Origin: JAHECQ01 sp963775125
GTDB taxonomy: Bacteria; Actinomycetota; Acidimicrobiia; Acidimicrobiales; SZUA-35
Length of the DNA stretch: 64,000 bases
Reading direction: 5' to 3'
Assembly: GCA_963775125.1 (NCBI GenBank)
Contig: CAVZHQ010000002.1
Coordinates: 744,001 to 808,000 of the forward strand
Part shown: positions 1-8,964 of the stretch, one piece after another
Position numbering within the stretch: the first letter of the stretch is position 1
Layout: each line of letters begins with the position of its first letter
Notes under the pieces: model-generated
What the model saw: the letters and a program-made list of their open reading frames with translations, nothing else
What the model was told of the DNA's origin: nothing
Database searches by the model: none
Translations under genes and position numbers: made by a program

Positions 1-5
1 AGTCA

Positions 6-440
6 GTGGCTCCCGATCCTGCGGCACTCTTCCAGGCCCGCGAGGAGCTCAGGTCTCAGCTCGAGTCGTGGCGTCTGACCGAAAACGACATCGACGACAT
101 CCTGCTCATTCACAGCGAGCTGGTAACCAACGCCATGCAGCAGAGCACCGGTCATCCGATTACGGTCTCCGTGCGCAATCGGTCCGCCGGCGAGCGGTCA
201 GCAACGAACATCGCTCCCGACCCGATCTTGCCCGATGAGATCAAGCCCGACGAGATCAAAATCGTGGTCACCAACAGAGACTCGGTTGATCGCGTGCCCC
301 ACCCGAGTTTCTGGCATCCCGCCGGTTTGTTGGCGAAGACGGGCCGCGGACTCTTGATCGTCGCCTCGCTCAGTGAGCGCGTCGAAGTGTCGCAGGACGA
401 CAGCCACGTGGCCGTCACCAGCTGGTACAGAAGGGGTTGA
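6..440 (+). CDS. RsbW-like anti-sigma ATPase domain protein (5' end may lie outside window)
   Basis: A small single-domain protein of the HATPase_c_2 (GHKL) group, the fold used by RsbW/SpoIIAB anti-sigma kinases, which bind a sigma factor and phosphorylate an anti-anti-sigma protein. The N-box is clear at residues 38-43 (ELVTNA) and the glycine-rich lid at 112-116 (TGRGL). The middle DxGxG box is replaced by a degenerate NRDS stretch, so ATP binding may be weak. An insert near residues 76-85 repeats DEIKP, probably a small duplication. The GTG at base 6 is the first usable start, but the frame stays open to base 3, so a few residues may be missing. It faces the debranching enzyme tail to tail, 14 bases apart, and lies near a sigma/anti-sigma pair, which suggests partner switching. 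The target is not shown by the sequence. Confidence 0.7.
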   Translation: MAPDPAALFQAREELRSQLESWRLTENDIDDILLIHSELVTNAMQQSTGHPITVSVRNRSAGERSATNIAPDPILPDEIKPDEIKIVVTNRDSVDRVPHPSFWHPAGLLAKTGRGLLIVASLSERVEVSQDDSHVAVTSWYRRG

Positions 441-454
441 CTTCACGCGGCGGA

Positions 455-2530
455 TCACGGTGACCGTTGATGCGGCCCGACCCACACGCCTTCGCCCCCA
501 CAGACAACGTCGAATCTCCGCTCTCGACCGACATGCATCCCGCGGAGCTCGAGGTGCCCGTCCACGTCCGGGACCCAGGCTGCCGCGGCAACCGAGCCAT
601 CTGCCCTCCTCGGAGTGAGGTCGAGCATGGAGCGCAACGCCAGCAGCGGCGCCGCTGCGGACCAAGCTTGGGGCGAGCAGGACGAGGGGTAGTCGACGGG
701 GAATGGAAGGTCGGCTCGGGAGAAGCCGGCGATGAGTTCGGGCAGTCGCCCGTCACGAGCGCCACCGAGCTCGAGAAGGCTGCACGTGAGCAGATGGGCC
801 TCTGCCCGACGGCCATATCGGGCCAGACCGGCAATGGCGATCGCCGTGTCGTGCGGCCAAACCGATCCACAGTGATACGACAACGGGTCGTACCCCCCCA
901 TCGATGCGGCGAGCGTCCGCACTCCCCAACCCGTGAACAGGTCCTTGCCGATGAGGTGTTCCGCCACTTGGTCGACGAACTCGTCCTCGACGATGCCGCA
1001 CCAGAGCAAGTGCCCGAGACTCGAGGTCAGACTGTCGATCGGGTTCTTGGCGGCGTCGAGACCGACGGCGTACCAACCCGGTTCGGACAACCAGAAGCTC
1101 TCGGTGAATCGATCCTTGAGTTCTCGCGCCGCATGCTCGAACGGCGCCGCCGCCGCGTCGCCCTCCATGAGGCGCGCAAGATACGCCCTTCCCTCCAGGG
1201 CGGCGTATGCATATGCCTGTACATCGGCGAGCGCAATAGGCGCTTCGGCCACTGAGCCGTTCCGGTAACGGACACCGTCCCAGGAGTCGCGCCAGCCCTG
1301 GTTGGCCAAGCCGGCCGGTGTCTTGCGTTGGTACTCGATCCAGCCATCGCGATCAGGGTCTCCGGCACCGCGCATCCACCCGATCGCTCGGTCGACATGA
1401 GGGAGCAACCGGGCGATCGCCCGCTCGTCCAGACCCCACCGAGCCGCCTCTGCAATCAGCATGACGAACAACGGTGTCGCGTCCGCCGTCCCGTAGTACC
1501 GACGAGCGCGACTGAAGCTGCTCGCACCGAGACCACCGAACCGCACCTCGTGCAGGATTCGGCCTGGCTCCTCCTCGGTGTCGTCCACGAAATCGACGCC
1601 TTGGTGTTCCGCCAGCGTGTCGAGCACACCTCGCGCAAGGTTCGGGGCGAACGGCAACGTCATCCACGCCGTCAACAACGAATCGCGCCCGAACAGCGTC
1701 ATGTACCAGGGTGCTCCTGCGGCGACCACCAACCGATCGGGGTGATCGGGGTCGAAGACTCGCAAGGTCCCGAGATCCTGGACGGACTGAGCGAAGACAG
1801 CGTCGAGGTCCTCGTTGCTGCTGTGTAGCGTCGGGGCCGTGCGTCGCCATTGGCGGTGGTGGACGGCGGGGGGCTCCCGCAGACTCCAACGGTCGAGCAG
1901 GGCCGGATCGTCGAGCGTGGACTGAGGCTCAGGTCTCACGTGCACCGACAGCGTCCAAGTACCACCCGCAGGAATCGTCGCCGTCCACTCGACCAGCGGT
2001 CCAGTGGTCGATGTCGGAGTCGGGTGCACATCGAGCCGCACCGGTGCATGCCCGGGGTGAACGTAGCGAGACCGGCCGCCCTTCCATTGCGGTGTCACGA
2101 AAGGCGATGGCGGTCGCCCTTCCTTGACCTCGAAGACATCGGCGAAGTCGACCTCCACCGACAGCTGAACCGAAACGGTTCGCGGTCCCAGACCGGTGTT
2201 CTGGATCTCCGCTGTCTCGCGAAGTCCTTGGCCGAGCCGGCGACGCCTGACCACGACGAGGCGTTCGGAACGTCCGACGGTCGGTTCGCAGCTGGCCACG
2301 AATGCCGCGCTGACCGGTCCGGTCGGAAGTGACCCGAGACTTCGCGGCAGCTCGCCGTCCACCATCAGGCGAAGTCGGGAAAGCACCCGGGTGTCCAGGA
2401 CGAACAGTCCCATCGGTGAGCCGGGCTCGATGTCCCCGCTTGCTGCCGACACGCAGAAGGTCATGCCCTCGACCAGGGTGACGGTTCCCCCCCTCGATGG
2501 AGCCAAGCAGCTGTCTGGCCGTCGCGCCAC
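455..2530 (-). CDS. Glycogen debranching enzyme-type amylo-alpha-1,6-glucosidase
   Basis: A cytoplasmic protein of 691 residues with a beta-rich N-terminal domain of the bacterial debranching-enzyme type, followed by a six-hairpin (alpha/alpha)6 catalytic barrel. Visible family motifs include FGRDSLLTAW near residue 280, WRDSWDG in the barrel and HCGSVWPHDTA near 555. The predicted reaction is hydrolysis of alpha-1,6 branches in glycogen or related alpha-glucans. Related proteins are often annotated only as debranching-enzyme-like, so the exact substrate is uncertain. The start is GTG at 2530, 33 bases downstream of the stress-type sigma gene on the same strand. The likely operon is regulator, sigma factor, debranching enzyme, which would tie carbohydrate-store use to stress. 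Confidence 0.8.
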   Translation of the reverse strand: MARRPDSCLAPSRGGTVTLVEGMTFCVSAASGDIEPGSPMGLFVLDTRVLSRLRLMVDGELPRSLGSLPTGPVSAAFVASCEPTVGRSERLVVVRRRRLGQGLRETAEIQNTGLGPRTVSVQLSVEVDFADVFEVKEGRPPSPFVTPQWKGGRSRYVHPGHAPVRLDVHPTPTSTTGPLVEWTATIPAGGTWTLSVHVRPEPQSTLDDPALLDRWSLREPPAVHHRQWRRTAPTLHSSNEDLDAVFAQSVQDLGTLRVFDPDHPDRLVVAAGAPWYMTLFGRDSLLTAWMTLPFAPNLARGVLDTLAEHQGVDFVDDTEEEPGRILHEVRFGGLGASSFSRARRYYGTADATPLFVMLIAEAARWGLDERAIARLLPHVDRAIGWMRGAGDPDRDGWIEYQRKTPAGLANQGWRDSWDGVRYRNGSVAEAPIALADVQAYAYAALEGRAYLARLMEGDAAAAPFEHAARELKDRFTESFWLSEPGWYAVGLDAAKNPIDSLTSSLGHLLWCGIVEDEFVDQVAEHLIGKDLFTGWGVRTLAASMGGYDPLSYHCGSVWPHDTAIAIAGLARYGRRAEAHLLTCSLLELGGARDGRLPELIAGFSRADLPFPVDYPSSCSPQAWSAAAPLLALRSMLDLTPRRADGSVAAAAWVPDVDGHLELRGMHVGRERRFDVVCGGEGVWVGPHQRSP

Positions 2531-2563
2531 GGCGAATCGACCGCATCAACCAGTGGGCTCTCG

Positions 2564-3379
2564 TCAGCCATCGACGTGGAGTGACTCGAGACCGATGCCA
2601 CTCCGAGCCCGCATCAGCTCGAGGCTCCTCTTCAGGAGTCGCGACACATGCATCTGGGACATACCGACTTCTTCGGCGATCTCGGATTGCGTGCGCTGAC
2701 CGAAGAAGCGAAGCCAGACGATCTGCCGTTCGCGTTCTGGCAATTGGGCAAGGAGTTGACGTACGGCCACACGCTCAGGGGTCCCTTCGATCGACGGGTC
2801 CCGAGTGGCCAGGTGCGCCGAGCGATCGTTGGCGACTTGGTCGTCGTGAGGCGAGGGGCTGTCCAGGCTGTTGGGCTGGTACGCAGCCGACGCGGTGAGT
2901 GCGTCGACTACCTCGTCGACCCCAATCTCCAGGTGTTTCGCAACGTCCGCCGGGGTTGGTGCTCGTCCGAGCGTGTGGCGCAATTCGTCGGATGCTCGGC
3001 GCACCGCCAGGTGTACCTCTTGGGTGTGGCGGGGCACACGAAGCACCCACGTTGCGTCACGAAAGTGCCGTTTGACCTCACCTTCGATGGTCCTGCCGGC
3101 AAAGGTCGAGAACGCAAATCCGCGGTCGGGATCGAACCGCTCGACCGCCTTCACCAGTCCCACAACAGCGACTTGTCGAAGGTCTTCGACCGGCACCCCG
3201 CGGAACGCGTAGCGCTTCGCAATGTGCTGAGCCAGGCCGAGGTAGCGCTCAACCAACTCGTTTCGACGTTGACGCGTCGGATCGAGGACATACTCGCGAA
3301 AGAGTTCCATGTTCTGGGCCTCGTCCGGACGGCCGGATGCCGGACGGGCCGACGGCGCAGACTCGGAGGACTCCGTCAC
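2564..3379 (-). CDS. SigF/SigB-family RNA polymerase sigma factor
   Basis: A group 3 sigma-70 factor of the SigB/SigF stress and sporulation type (271 residues). Region 2 includes EDLRQVAVVGLVKAVERFD and the TFAGRTIEGEVKRHFRD DNA-melting segment. Region 3 covers the RAPTPADVAKHL stretch. Region 4 contains LPERERQIVWLRFF and the helix-turn-helix SEIAEEVGMSQMHVSRLL. An upstream TTG at 3412 also opens the frame, but the GTG at 3379 overlaps the stop of the preceding regulator as GTGA, so translational coupling decides the start. It follows the RsbW-like gene and precedes the debranching enzyme. A GTTT-N16-GGGAAC site before the operon suggests it directs its own transcription, as SigF does in mycobacteria. 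Confidence 0.9.
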   Translation of the reverse strand: MTESSESAPSARPASGRPDEAQNMELFREYVLDPTRQRRNELVERYLGLAQHIAKRYAFRGVPVEDLRQVAVVGLVKAVERFDPDRGFAFSTFAGRTIEGEVKRHFRDATWVLRVPRHTQEVHLAVRRASDELRHTLGRAPTPADVAKHLEIGVDEVVDALTASAAYQPNSLDSPSPHDDQVANDRSAHLATRDPSIEGTPERVAVRQLLAQLPERERQIVWLRFFGQRTQSEIAEEVGMSQMHVSRLLKRSLELMRARSGIGLESLHVDG

Positions 3380-3786
3380 GCGTGGTCCGCCAGCCGGTGC
3401 TTCGTCAACCAAAAACTGGTTGCGTCGCAGCGATACGAGTCGACAACGACGTTGAGAATCTGTAGAGCGAGTTCGTCGATCTCCTGATCGAGTACGGCGA
3501 TCTCATCTTGGAGCCGGCCAGAGACCTCCAGCCCGTCAGGCTGAATCGTGTAGACCAGCTCGAGGCTGGAGCCGGCAGCGGACCGCTCGACCAACAGACT
3601 CACCAACTCGTTGACGCCGATACGGAGCTCCTCGATCTGATCGACGTCGAAGTCGAGTTCCACTGCGAGGCTGGCGGCGGCCACCCGAGTCACCGCGACG
3701 AAACGATGCTCTGCCGGGATGACGAGGACGACCGCAGCCGCGTTCTTGGCGACCTTTCGATCCTCCAACTCAATTCGATTGTCCAC
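3376..3786 (-). CDS. RsbW-like anti-sigma regulator coupled to the sigma gene
   Basis: A 136-residue protein with a weak GHKL ATPase signature. ELRIGVNELVSLLVE resembles the N-box helix, but the glycine-rich ATP lid is not recognisable, so it may bind the sigma factor without strong kinase activity. The frame opens at an ATG at 3810. The GTG at 3786 is preferred because an AAGGA ribosome-binding site sits six bases before it. It overlaps the downstream sigma gene by four bases, the classical arrangement of an anti-sigma factor and its target. The role as antagonist of the neighbouring sigma factor is inferred from fold and position. Confidence 0.7.
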   Translation of the reverse strand: MDNRIELEDRKVAKNAAAVVLVIPAEHRFVAVTRVAAASLAVELDFDVDQIEELRIGVNELVSLLVERSAAGSSLELVYTIQPDGLEVSGRLQDEIAVLDQEIDELALQILNVVVDSYRCDATSFWLTKHRLADHA

Positions 3787-3839
3787 GCATTGTCCTTCCG
3801 AGCAGGGCACGACAGCAGTCGCACCGCAGGTGGTTCTCT

Positions 3840-3865
3840 GTTCCCGCCATCGGTCCTAGCCAAAC
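3840..3865 (-). promoter_or_regulatory. Candidate SigF-type promoter of the regulator-sigma-debranching operon
   Basis: Read on the minus strand, GTTT is followed after 16 bases by GGGAAC, close to the GTTT-N(14-17)-GGGTA pattern of SigB/SigF promoters. It lies 54 bases before the GTG of the anti-sigma-like gene. With the sigma factor encoded in the same operon, autoregulation is the natural reading. The -10 half departs from GGGTAT at two positions. Confidence 0.4.
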
Positions 3866-3911
3866 AAATCAGCAGACAACCAAATCTGCGGACGTTGGCG
3901 GCGTCGAGCCG

Positions 3912-3936
3912 GTTTAGGAACAAGTCTGGCGGGACA
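3912..3936 (+). promoter_or_regulatory. Candidate SigF-type promoter of the zinc-ribbon / GT4 pair
   Basis: GTTT (3912-3915), a 15-base spacer and GGGACA (3931-3936) match the SigB/SigF promoter pattern loosely. The site ends 10 bases before the ATG at 3947, giving a very short or leaderless transcript. It diverges from the similar site serving the sigma operon. Confidence 0.35.
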
Positions 3937-3946
3937 CGCTTCCCCC

Positions 3947-4370
3947 ATGACTCATTCTTCGAAATCCGTCTCTCCTGAACCAGAGGACGCCGCATCGGTC
4001 GCAGCCCTCGCGCCGACCGACCCCACCACGCTGACAGAGGTTCTCGCCGACTACGGTGACGCTGGCTTCACGGGCGAGTTCGACGTGACCGACGATCGCG
4101 CGACTCCGTTGTCTGAGCTGCATGGACGAACTCGATCCGAACCGCCTCGACGTGCTCTCGTTGCGCCGACTCGAGGGAGCATCGGATCCAGCAGACATGC
4201 TGTCCGTCATCACGATGATCTGCCCCTCGTGTGACGTGAAGGGAGTACTCGTTGCCAACTATGGGCCTGAGGCCACACCGCAACAGGCAATTGTGGTTCA
4301 GGCGCTCCGGGACGAACGTGGCGCCGGCGAGCTTCCGGGCAGCCAGACACCGCCTGAGGCGGCGTCCTGA
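3947..4370 (+). CDS. Small zinc-ribbon protein (single-base frameshift)
   Basis: The N-terminal half runs from ATG 3947 in one frame and contains TLTEVLADYGDAGFTGEFDVT. The C-terminal half continues in the next frame with CLSC at 4110-4121, LSLRRLEGASDPADML and CPSC. The two CxxC pairs form a zinc ribbon only when the halves are joined. The second frame has a TGA at 4086-4088, so the shift must fall between 4089 and about 4120. One surplus base, perhaps a C near 4106, explains it. The joined protein has about 140 residues and no known function. It ends eight bases before the GT4 gene and carries a candidate SigF-type promoter, so a stress role is possible. Confidence 0.6.
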
Positions 4371-4378
4371 GGTTCGAC

Positions 4379-5467
4379 ATGTTCGCTCAACGACCTCGTC
4401 ACATCCTGACCGCTCCGCTGGAGGAGAAGCCTCGATTGCGTATCGGATTGATCGCTCCCCCGTGGCTCCCGGTTCCCGCTCCTGCGTATGGTGGAACGGA
4501 GGCAGCGGTCGATGTGCTTGCCCGAGGCCTCAAGGCTGCCGGCCATGAAGTGGTGCTCTACACGACGACGGAGAGTTCCTGTCCGGTCACCGTGCGAGCA
4601 TCGGCTCCCTGTGCTCCGCGGTGGCGCATGGGTCATTCCCTCATCGAGTTGCCTCACGTCATCGACGCCTACCGGGCATTGGTCGATTGCGACGTCGTCC
4701 ACGATCACACGGTGCTCGGGCCGGTGCATGCAGGGACCCTGGGGACAGCCCGGCCGCCGGTGTGTGCAACGGTCCATGGCTCCTTCGACGACGCGGCGCA
4801 CAAGATCTACTCGACGCTCGACCCTTCAGTACGTCTCATCGGCATCTCCCGACATCAGGCCTCGACCAGCCCGGTTCGCCTGGATGCCGTCATCCATCAT
4901 GGAATCGATACGAGTCGAGTCCCGATGGGTCGAGGTGACGGGGGGTACGTCGCGTTTCTCGGTCGGATGACGCCCGAGAAAGGCGTGCACCTCGCCATCC
5001 GAGCGGCCCGCAACGCGGGCATGCCCCTGCGGATCGCAGCGAAGATGGTCGAGGACACCGAGATCGAATACTTCCACACGTGCATCGAACCCTTGCTCGG
5101 ATCCGGCGTCGAGTACCTGGGAGAGCTGGGCCACGAGGAAAAGTTCGAGCTGCTTTGTGGCGCGGTCGCGCTCGTCAACCCGATTCAATGGGACGAGCCA
5201 TTCGGAGTCGTCATGATCGAGGCGCTCGCAGCCGGAACGCCGGTCCTCGCCGTTCCCAAGGGGTCTGCACCCGAGATCGTTCGGCATGGCCGTAACGGCT
5301 ACCTGTGCGATGACCTTGACCAGCTGGTCGTGGCCATCGCTGCCGCCGGCAACCTCGACCGCAACTACTGCCGTTCTGATGCCGAGGATCGATTCTCGAT
5401 GGAACGGTTGGCCGACGACCACGTCACCCTGTACCACGGCATGGTCAAGTCTGTGGCCAGTAAATAG
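4379..5467 (+). CDS. GT4-family glycosyltransferase
   Basis: A 362-residue retaining glycosyltransferase with the GT-B fold. The N-terminal Rossmann half carries a PAYGGTEAAV sugar-acceptor loop and the hinge region contains IHHGIDTSRV. The nucleotide-sugar half shows FLGRMTPEKG and the E-x7-E motif in DEPFGVVMIEALAAGTPV. Donor and acceptor cannot be read from the sequence. A GAGG site stands eight bases before the ATG. It probably forms an operon with the zinc-ribbon gene just upstream. It resembles the glycosyltransferase at 34803-35843 in several motifs (IHHGIDT, EPFG, ALASGTPV), so the two are likely paralogues acting on related sugars. Confidence 0.85.
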   Translation: MFAQRPRHILTAPLEEKPRLRIGLIAPPWLPVPAPAYGGTEAAVDVLARGLKAAGHEVVLYTTTESSCPVTVRASAPCAPRWRMGHSLIELPHVIDAYRALVDCDVVHDHTVLGPVHAGTLGTARPPVCATVHGSFDDAAHKIYSTLDPSVRLIGISRHQASTSPVRLDAVIHHGIDTSRVPMGRGDGGYVAFLGRMTPEKGVHLAIRAARNAGMPLRIAAKMVEDTEIEYFHTCIEPLLGSGVEYLGELGHEEKFELLCGAVALVNPIQWDEPFGVVMIEALAAGTPVLAVPKGSAPEIVRHGRNGYLCDDLDQLVVAIAAAGNLDRNYCRSDAEDRFSMERLADDHVTLYHGMVKSVASK

Positions 5468-5573
5468 CAGCAAAACCGAAACACGGTGAGTCATTGAGGA
5501 TTTCGACTCAATTCAGGGCGAGTGACCTCTCGAATTGTTGTGAGCCGGCGAGTCAAGTGGTTGAATCATCCGT

Positions 5574-5981
5574 ATGACGCCGCCTAAATCGCCTATGTCC
5601 TCCGAGCACAAGGCCGCATTGGCCGAAGGACGCCGCCTCGGACGAACCGTTCGCGCCTACCTGGAGGCCCTGGAAACCAACAAGCCAAAGCGTGGACGCA
5701 AGCGGACCACCGACTCGGTTGCCAAACGCCTCGAACGCCTCACCGTGGAGATCGAAAACGCCGATCCCCTGCGTCGCCTTCAGCTCATTCAAGAACGCCT
5801 TGATCTTCAAGACGAGCTCGAGCGGATGGGTTCCAATGCCGATATGGCGGCCCTGGAGGCCGACTTCATCCAGGCCGCCAAGCCGTATGCCCAACGCAAG
5901 TACATCTCGTACGCCGCCTTTCGAGAGCTGGGCGTCGATGCCGCAGTACTCAAGAAGGCCGGGATCAGCCGAGCAGACTGA
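5574..5981 (+). CDS. Conserved hypothetical coiled-coil protein
   Basis: A soluble, charged protein of 135 residues. It has a basic linker NKPKRGRKRTTDSV near residues 40-53, then a predicted coiled coil (LERLTVEIENADPLRRLQLIQERLDLQDEL), and ends with an aromatic segment and FRELGVDAAVLKKAGISR. The basic patch and terminal helix could allow DNA or RNA binding, but no named domain is recognised. Codon use and complete framing support a real gene. It stands alone, convergent with purB. Confidence 0.6.
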   Translation: MTPPKSPMSSEHKAALAEGRRLGRTVRAYLEALETNKPKRGRKRTTDSVAKRLERLTVEIENADPLRRLQLIQERLDLQDELERMGSNADMAALEADFIQAAKPYAQRKYISYAAFRELGVDAAVLKKAGISRAD

Positions 5982-5984
5982 CGG

Positions 5985-7409
5985 TCAAAGAATCTCTTCA
6001 CCCCGGTAGTCGGCCGAGATTGGATCGGCGGCAACCAGCGATTCCGCCGCAGAGACAAACCGCTGCACTTGCAAGTCGATCATTCCCAAAAGGTCAGACG
6101 GGTTCGCCATCAGTTGCATCAATTCGGACTTGGTCCCCGGGAAACGTTGGTCGTTGGCCAAACGATCGACCAGCCCTTCCTCTCGCCCAAGAACCGACCC
6201 TTCTCGCATGGACAGAGCGGCCGCGACTGCGTGTTCCTTGATGATTTCGTGAGCCGCCTCGCGGCCCACACCGTGCCGAACCGCGTGCATGAGCAACGTG
6301 GGTGTCGCCACAAACGGCAGGTATCGCTGGAGTTCAGCCTCCACGACGTGAGGAAACACCCCCACGTCGCGCACGACGGCAAAGCTGGTCTCGAGTACGC
6401 CGTCGATCGCAAAGAACGCATCGGGTAGGACCACCCGCCGCACGACCGAACACGACACATCCCCCTCGTTCCACTGGTCGCCCGACAGGCCTGCGGCCAT
6501 GGTGACGTGACCCTTGAGGATCACCGCCAAGCCGTTGATCCGTTCGCAGGATCGGCTGTTCATCTTGTGGGGCATTGCCGACGAGCCGACCTGGCCAGGC
6601 CGGAAACCCTCGGTCGCCAAGTCGTGCCCCGCCATGAGCCGGAGGAGCAGTGCGAGATTCGCCGGCCCGGCCGACAACTGGGCGAGACAGGTCACCACAT
6701 CGAAGTCGAGCGAGCGGGGGTACACCTGCGCTACTGCATTCATCACCCGAGGTACCCCGAGGTAGGCGGCAACGCTCGCCTCGAGTTGGTTCACCAGTGA
6801 CGCTGAGCCGAGCAGGTCGAGTTGATCCTGCTGGGATCCCACCGGACCCTTGATGCCACGCAGCGCGAAGCGGTCCAGGAGGTCATCGAGGCGTTCGATG
6901 CCGCCCATGAGTTCCTCACCGAACTGGGCGAAGCGCTTGCCCATTGTGGTGGGTTGGGCCGGAACGTTGTGGGTTCGGCCAACGACCGTCAGCGTCGCGT
7001 ACTCGGCTGCGCGCTCGGCCATGCGGGCCACGAGCGCTACGGATCTGTTCCGAACATGGCGCAGCGCCTGGTAGGTGAGCAACTGTTCGACGTTCTCGGT
7101 GGCGTCCCGTGAGGTCAGCCCCTTGTGGAGGTGCTCGTGTCCCGCGAGTGCGCAAAACTCATCGAGCCGGGCCTTGACATCGTGCCGGGTCTGCAACTCG
7201 CGAGTGCGGATGGCGTCGAGGTCGATGTCTTCCAGCACCGCCTCGTAGTCAGCGAGAACCGATCGATCGACGTCGAGCCCGCAGTCCATCTGTGCGGACA
7301 GAACTGCCAACCAGAAACGGCGCTCCAGCCGAACGCGGTTGGTGGGATCGAAGAGCTCGACCATCGCGGTACTTGCATAGCGGTCGGCAAGAACATTGGG
7401 AATGGTCAT
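5985..7409 (-). CDS. purB: Adenylosuccinate lyase
   Basis: PurB splits adenylosuccinate to AMP and fumarate and performs the analogous SAICAR step in purine synthesis, acting as a cytoplasmic tetramer. The fumarase/aspartase signature GSSAMPHKMNSRSCERI marks the flexible catalytic loop, and TSRDATEN is a further conserved stretch. The frame opens at 7457, but the start at 7409 (MTIPNVLADRY) agrees with where family members begin. Neither start has a convincing ribosome-binding site. The 474-residue length fits the family. purA lies 1.5 kb away on the same strand, so both steps from IMP to AMP are close together but not in one operon. Confidence 0.95.
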   Translation of the reverse strand: MTIPNVLADRYASTAMVELFDPTNRVRLERRFWLAVLSAQMDCGLDVDRSVLADYEAVLEDIDLDAIRTRELQTRHDVKARLDEFCALAGHEHLHKGLTSRDATENVEQLLTYQALRHVRNRSVALVARMAERAAEYATLTVVGRTHNVPAQPTTMGKRFAQFGEELMGGIERLDDLLDRFALRGIKGPVGSQQDQLDLLGSASLVNQLEASVAAYLGVPRVMNAVAQVYPRSLDFDVVTCLAQLSAGPANLALLLRLMAGHDLATEGFRPGQVGSSAMPHKMNSRSCERINGLAVILKGHVTMAAGLSGDQWNEGDVSCSVVRRVVLPDAFFAIDGVLETSFAVVRDVGVFPHVVEAELQRYLPFVATPTLLMHAVRHGVGREAAHEIIKEHAVAAALSMREGSVLGREEGLVDRLANDQRFPGTKSELMQLMANPSDLLGMIDLQVQRFVSAAESLVAADPISADYRGEEIL

Positions 7410-7614
7410 GATCTGAGCCCAGTCGGCGTTTGGGGATTCATAGGCAGTCTTCCGCATTCGGGCTGGAAGTTCTCAAGGCTGGTCAGAACCTGGTCGATCC
7501 TGACATCAGTCGACCGCCATCCGGGCGGATCGAACAGAAGTCTGCCTGCACGGGGCCTCCGCCTCCACCAGGCCTGTGCCGAAAGCCACACGATCAGGAG
7601 AAGGGGTCAGCTGA

Positions 7615-8964
7615 ATGAATGGCCGTTGCGACAACGATCCGCTCGACGTAGCCGACGACATCTGCGACATCTGTGGAGGCGAGTTCTGCACGACCTGCGT
7701 CATCTGGCCCCGGGGGCAGACCAAGCCACCGGTCTGTAAGACGTGCGCTCTCAAGAACAGCGGACTGAGAGGAACAACGAAAACCGAACGCAAGGCCAGT
7801 CGCCGCGATGCGAAGAAGCGGCGCGAGGAGCTGATCGAGACCCGTCACGAGCGCGCTGACGGCAAGTTCAAGTTCTTCGACGAGACCGACGACTTCCAGC
7901 TACCGACCGACTTGTTCACCGGCAGCGTGCAAGCGCCCGAGGAAACGCCCAACCGTCGCCGCATCAGCCTTGGCCGCAAGAAGCACCAGGAAAGTGAAGG
8001 TGAGGCCCGAAGCGAACAGACCGAGATGGACACCTCGTGGGAACAGGACGTGAAGGGCCGAGCGCCCGGGCAAGGCTCGGGCCTGCCGACCGGCGCGGTG
8101 GCCGACTTCGACACCGATCCTTTCGCACCCGTCCCGGACGGTGAAGAGGGATCCGCCGATCACGAGGTCGAGGACTCCGAGTTCCCTGATCCGGCCCTGG
8201 AAGACGCCGAGATCGTTGCGTCGATGGCCGACCCTTCGACAGCAACCGCATTGCTCGAACGAATCCGTTCGGAAAGCCAGTTGCCGCCACTTCCGATCTA
8301 CCCGGCGACGGCCAACGAATCCGGCTTTGCCTTCCCCCAGTCGGCACACGATGAGGAACCGACCTTCGCTGCCGGCGCCCTCGATTTCGACCAGAACGCG
8401 CTCGATCAGCGGGAGTTGGCAGCAGACGCCTTCAGGCGGGACAACCAACAGACCCACGTGGACCCTTTCAGCTCCGGCGCGCTCCACGGCGACCCGTTCG
8501 CCACCCATCAGGGCGCGTTCGAGCACGACCCGTTCGGCCCCATCGTTGCGGCTCCAGCAGGGCCTCAACCTCATTCCCTGCTTCCCGACATTCCGACACT
8601 CAGCGACCCAGTCGTTGCTGACCCAGCCGTTGAGCCGGCCATCGGGCTCGACGATCCCTTCGGCGCCGCGGAGTCGACCGCGCCCACAGCGGTAGCGCCG
8701 CCGCCACCACCACCACCACTCCCGACGCCTCCGCCGCCGTTGGCCACGAACCCCGCACCACGACCGCTGGTCAGCCACGTCCTGCCTTCAGGCACCGCCA
8801 AGCCGTCCAGCGCGGACGTCGATGCCAACGGAAACTGGATTCCACCATTGCTCCGAGGCATGGCCCCCAAAGCGGAGCGCGAACTCGAGACCTTGCCTCG
8901 GCGCACCTCACAGTTGGTCGACGACGGCTCGATCCCTGCCGCGTTACGCGGCGTCAGGTCCTGA
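7615..8964 (+). CDS. Zinc-finger (B-box-like) and proline-rich hypothetical protein
   Basis: The N-terminal 45 residues hold a cysteine-rich zinc-binding module (C-D-ICDICGGEFCTTC and PPVCKTC) of the kind found at the start of actinobacterial membrane or B-box proteins. A basic helix follows (KTERKASRRDAKKRREEL), then about 350 residues of acidic, low-complexity sequence with repeated DPF motifs (HVDPF, HGDPF, EHDPF, LDDPF), and a run of prolines near residue 365. The end is basic and contains a WIPPLLRGM element echoed by SIPAALRG at the terminus. An AGGAGAAGGGG site precedes the ATG. The repeated short motifs suggest a scaffold or adaptor. No enzymatic domain was seen. Confidence 0.6.
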   Translation: MNGRCDNDPLDVADDICDICGGEFCTTCVIWPRGQTKPPVCKTCALKNSGLRGTTKTERKASRRDAKKRREELIETRHERADGKFKFFDETDDFQLPTDLFTGSVQAPEETPNRRRISLGRKKHQESEGEARSEQTEMDTSWEQDVKGRAPGQGSGLPTGAVADFDTDPFAPVPDGEEGSADHEVEDSEFPDPALEDAEIVASMADPSTATALLERIRSESQLPPLPIYPATANESGFAFPQSAHDEEPTFAAGALDFDQNALDQRELAADAFRRDNQQTHVDPFSSGALHGDPFATHQGAFEHDPFGPIVAAPAGPQPHSLLPDIPTLSDPVVADPAVEPAIGLDDPFGAAESTAPTAVAPPPPPPPLPTPPPPLATNPAPRPLVSHVLPSGTAKPSSADVDANGNWIPPLLRGMAPKAERELETLPRRTSQLVDDGSIPAALRGVRS

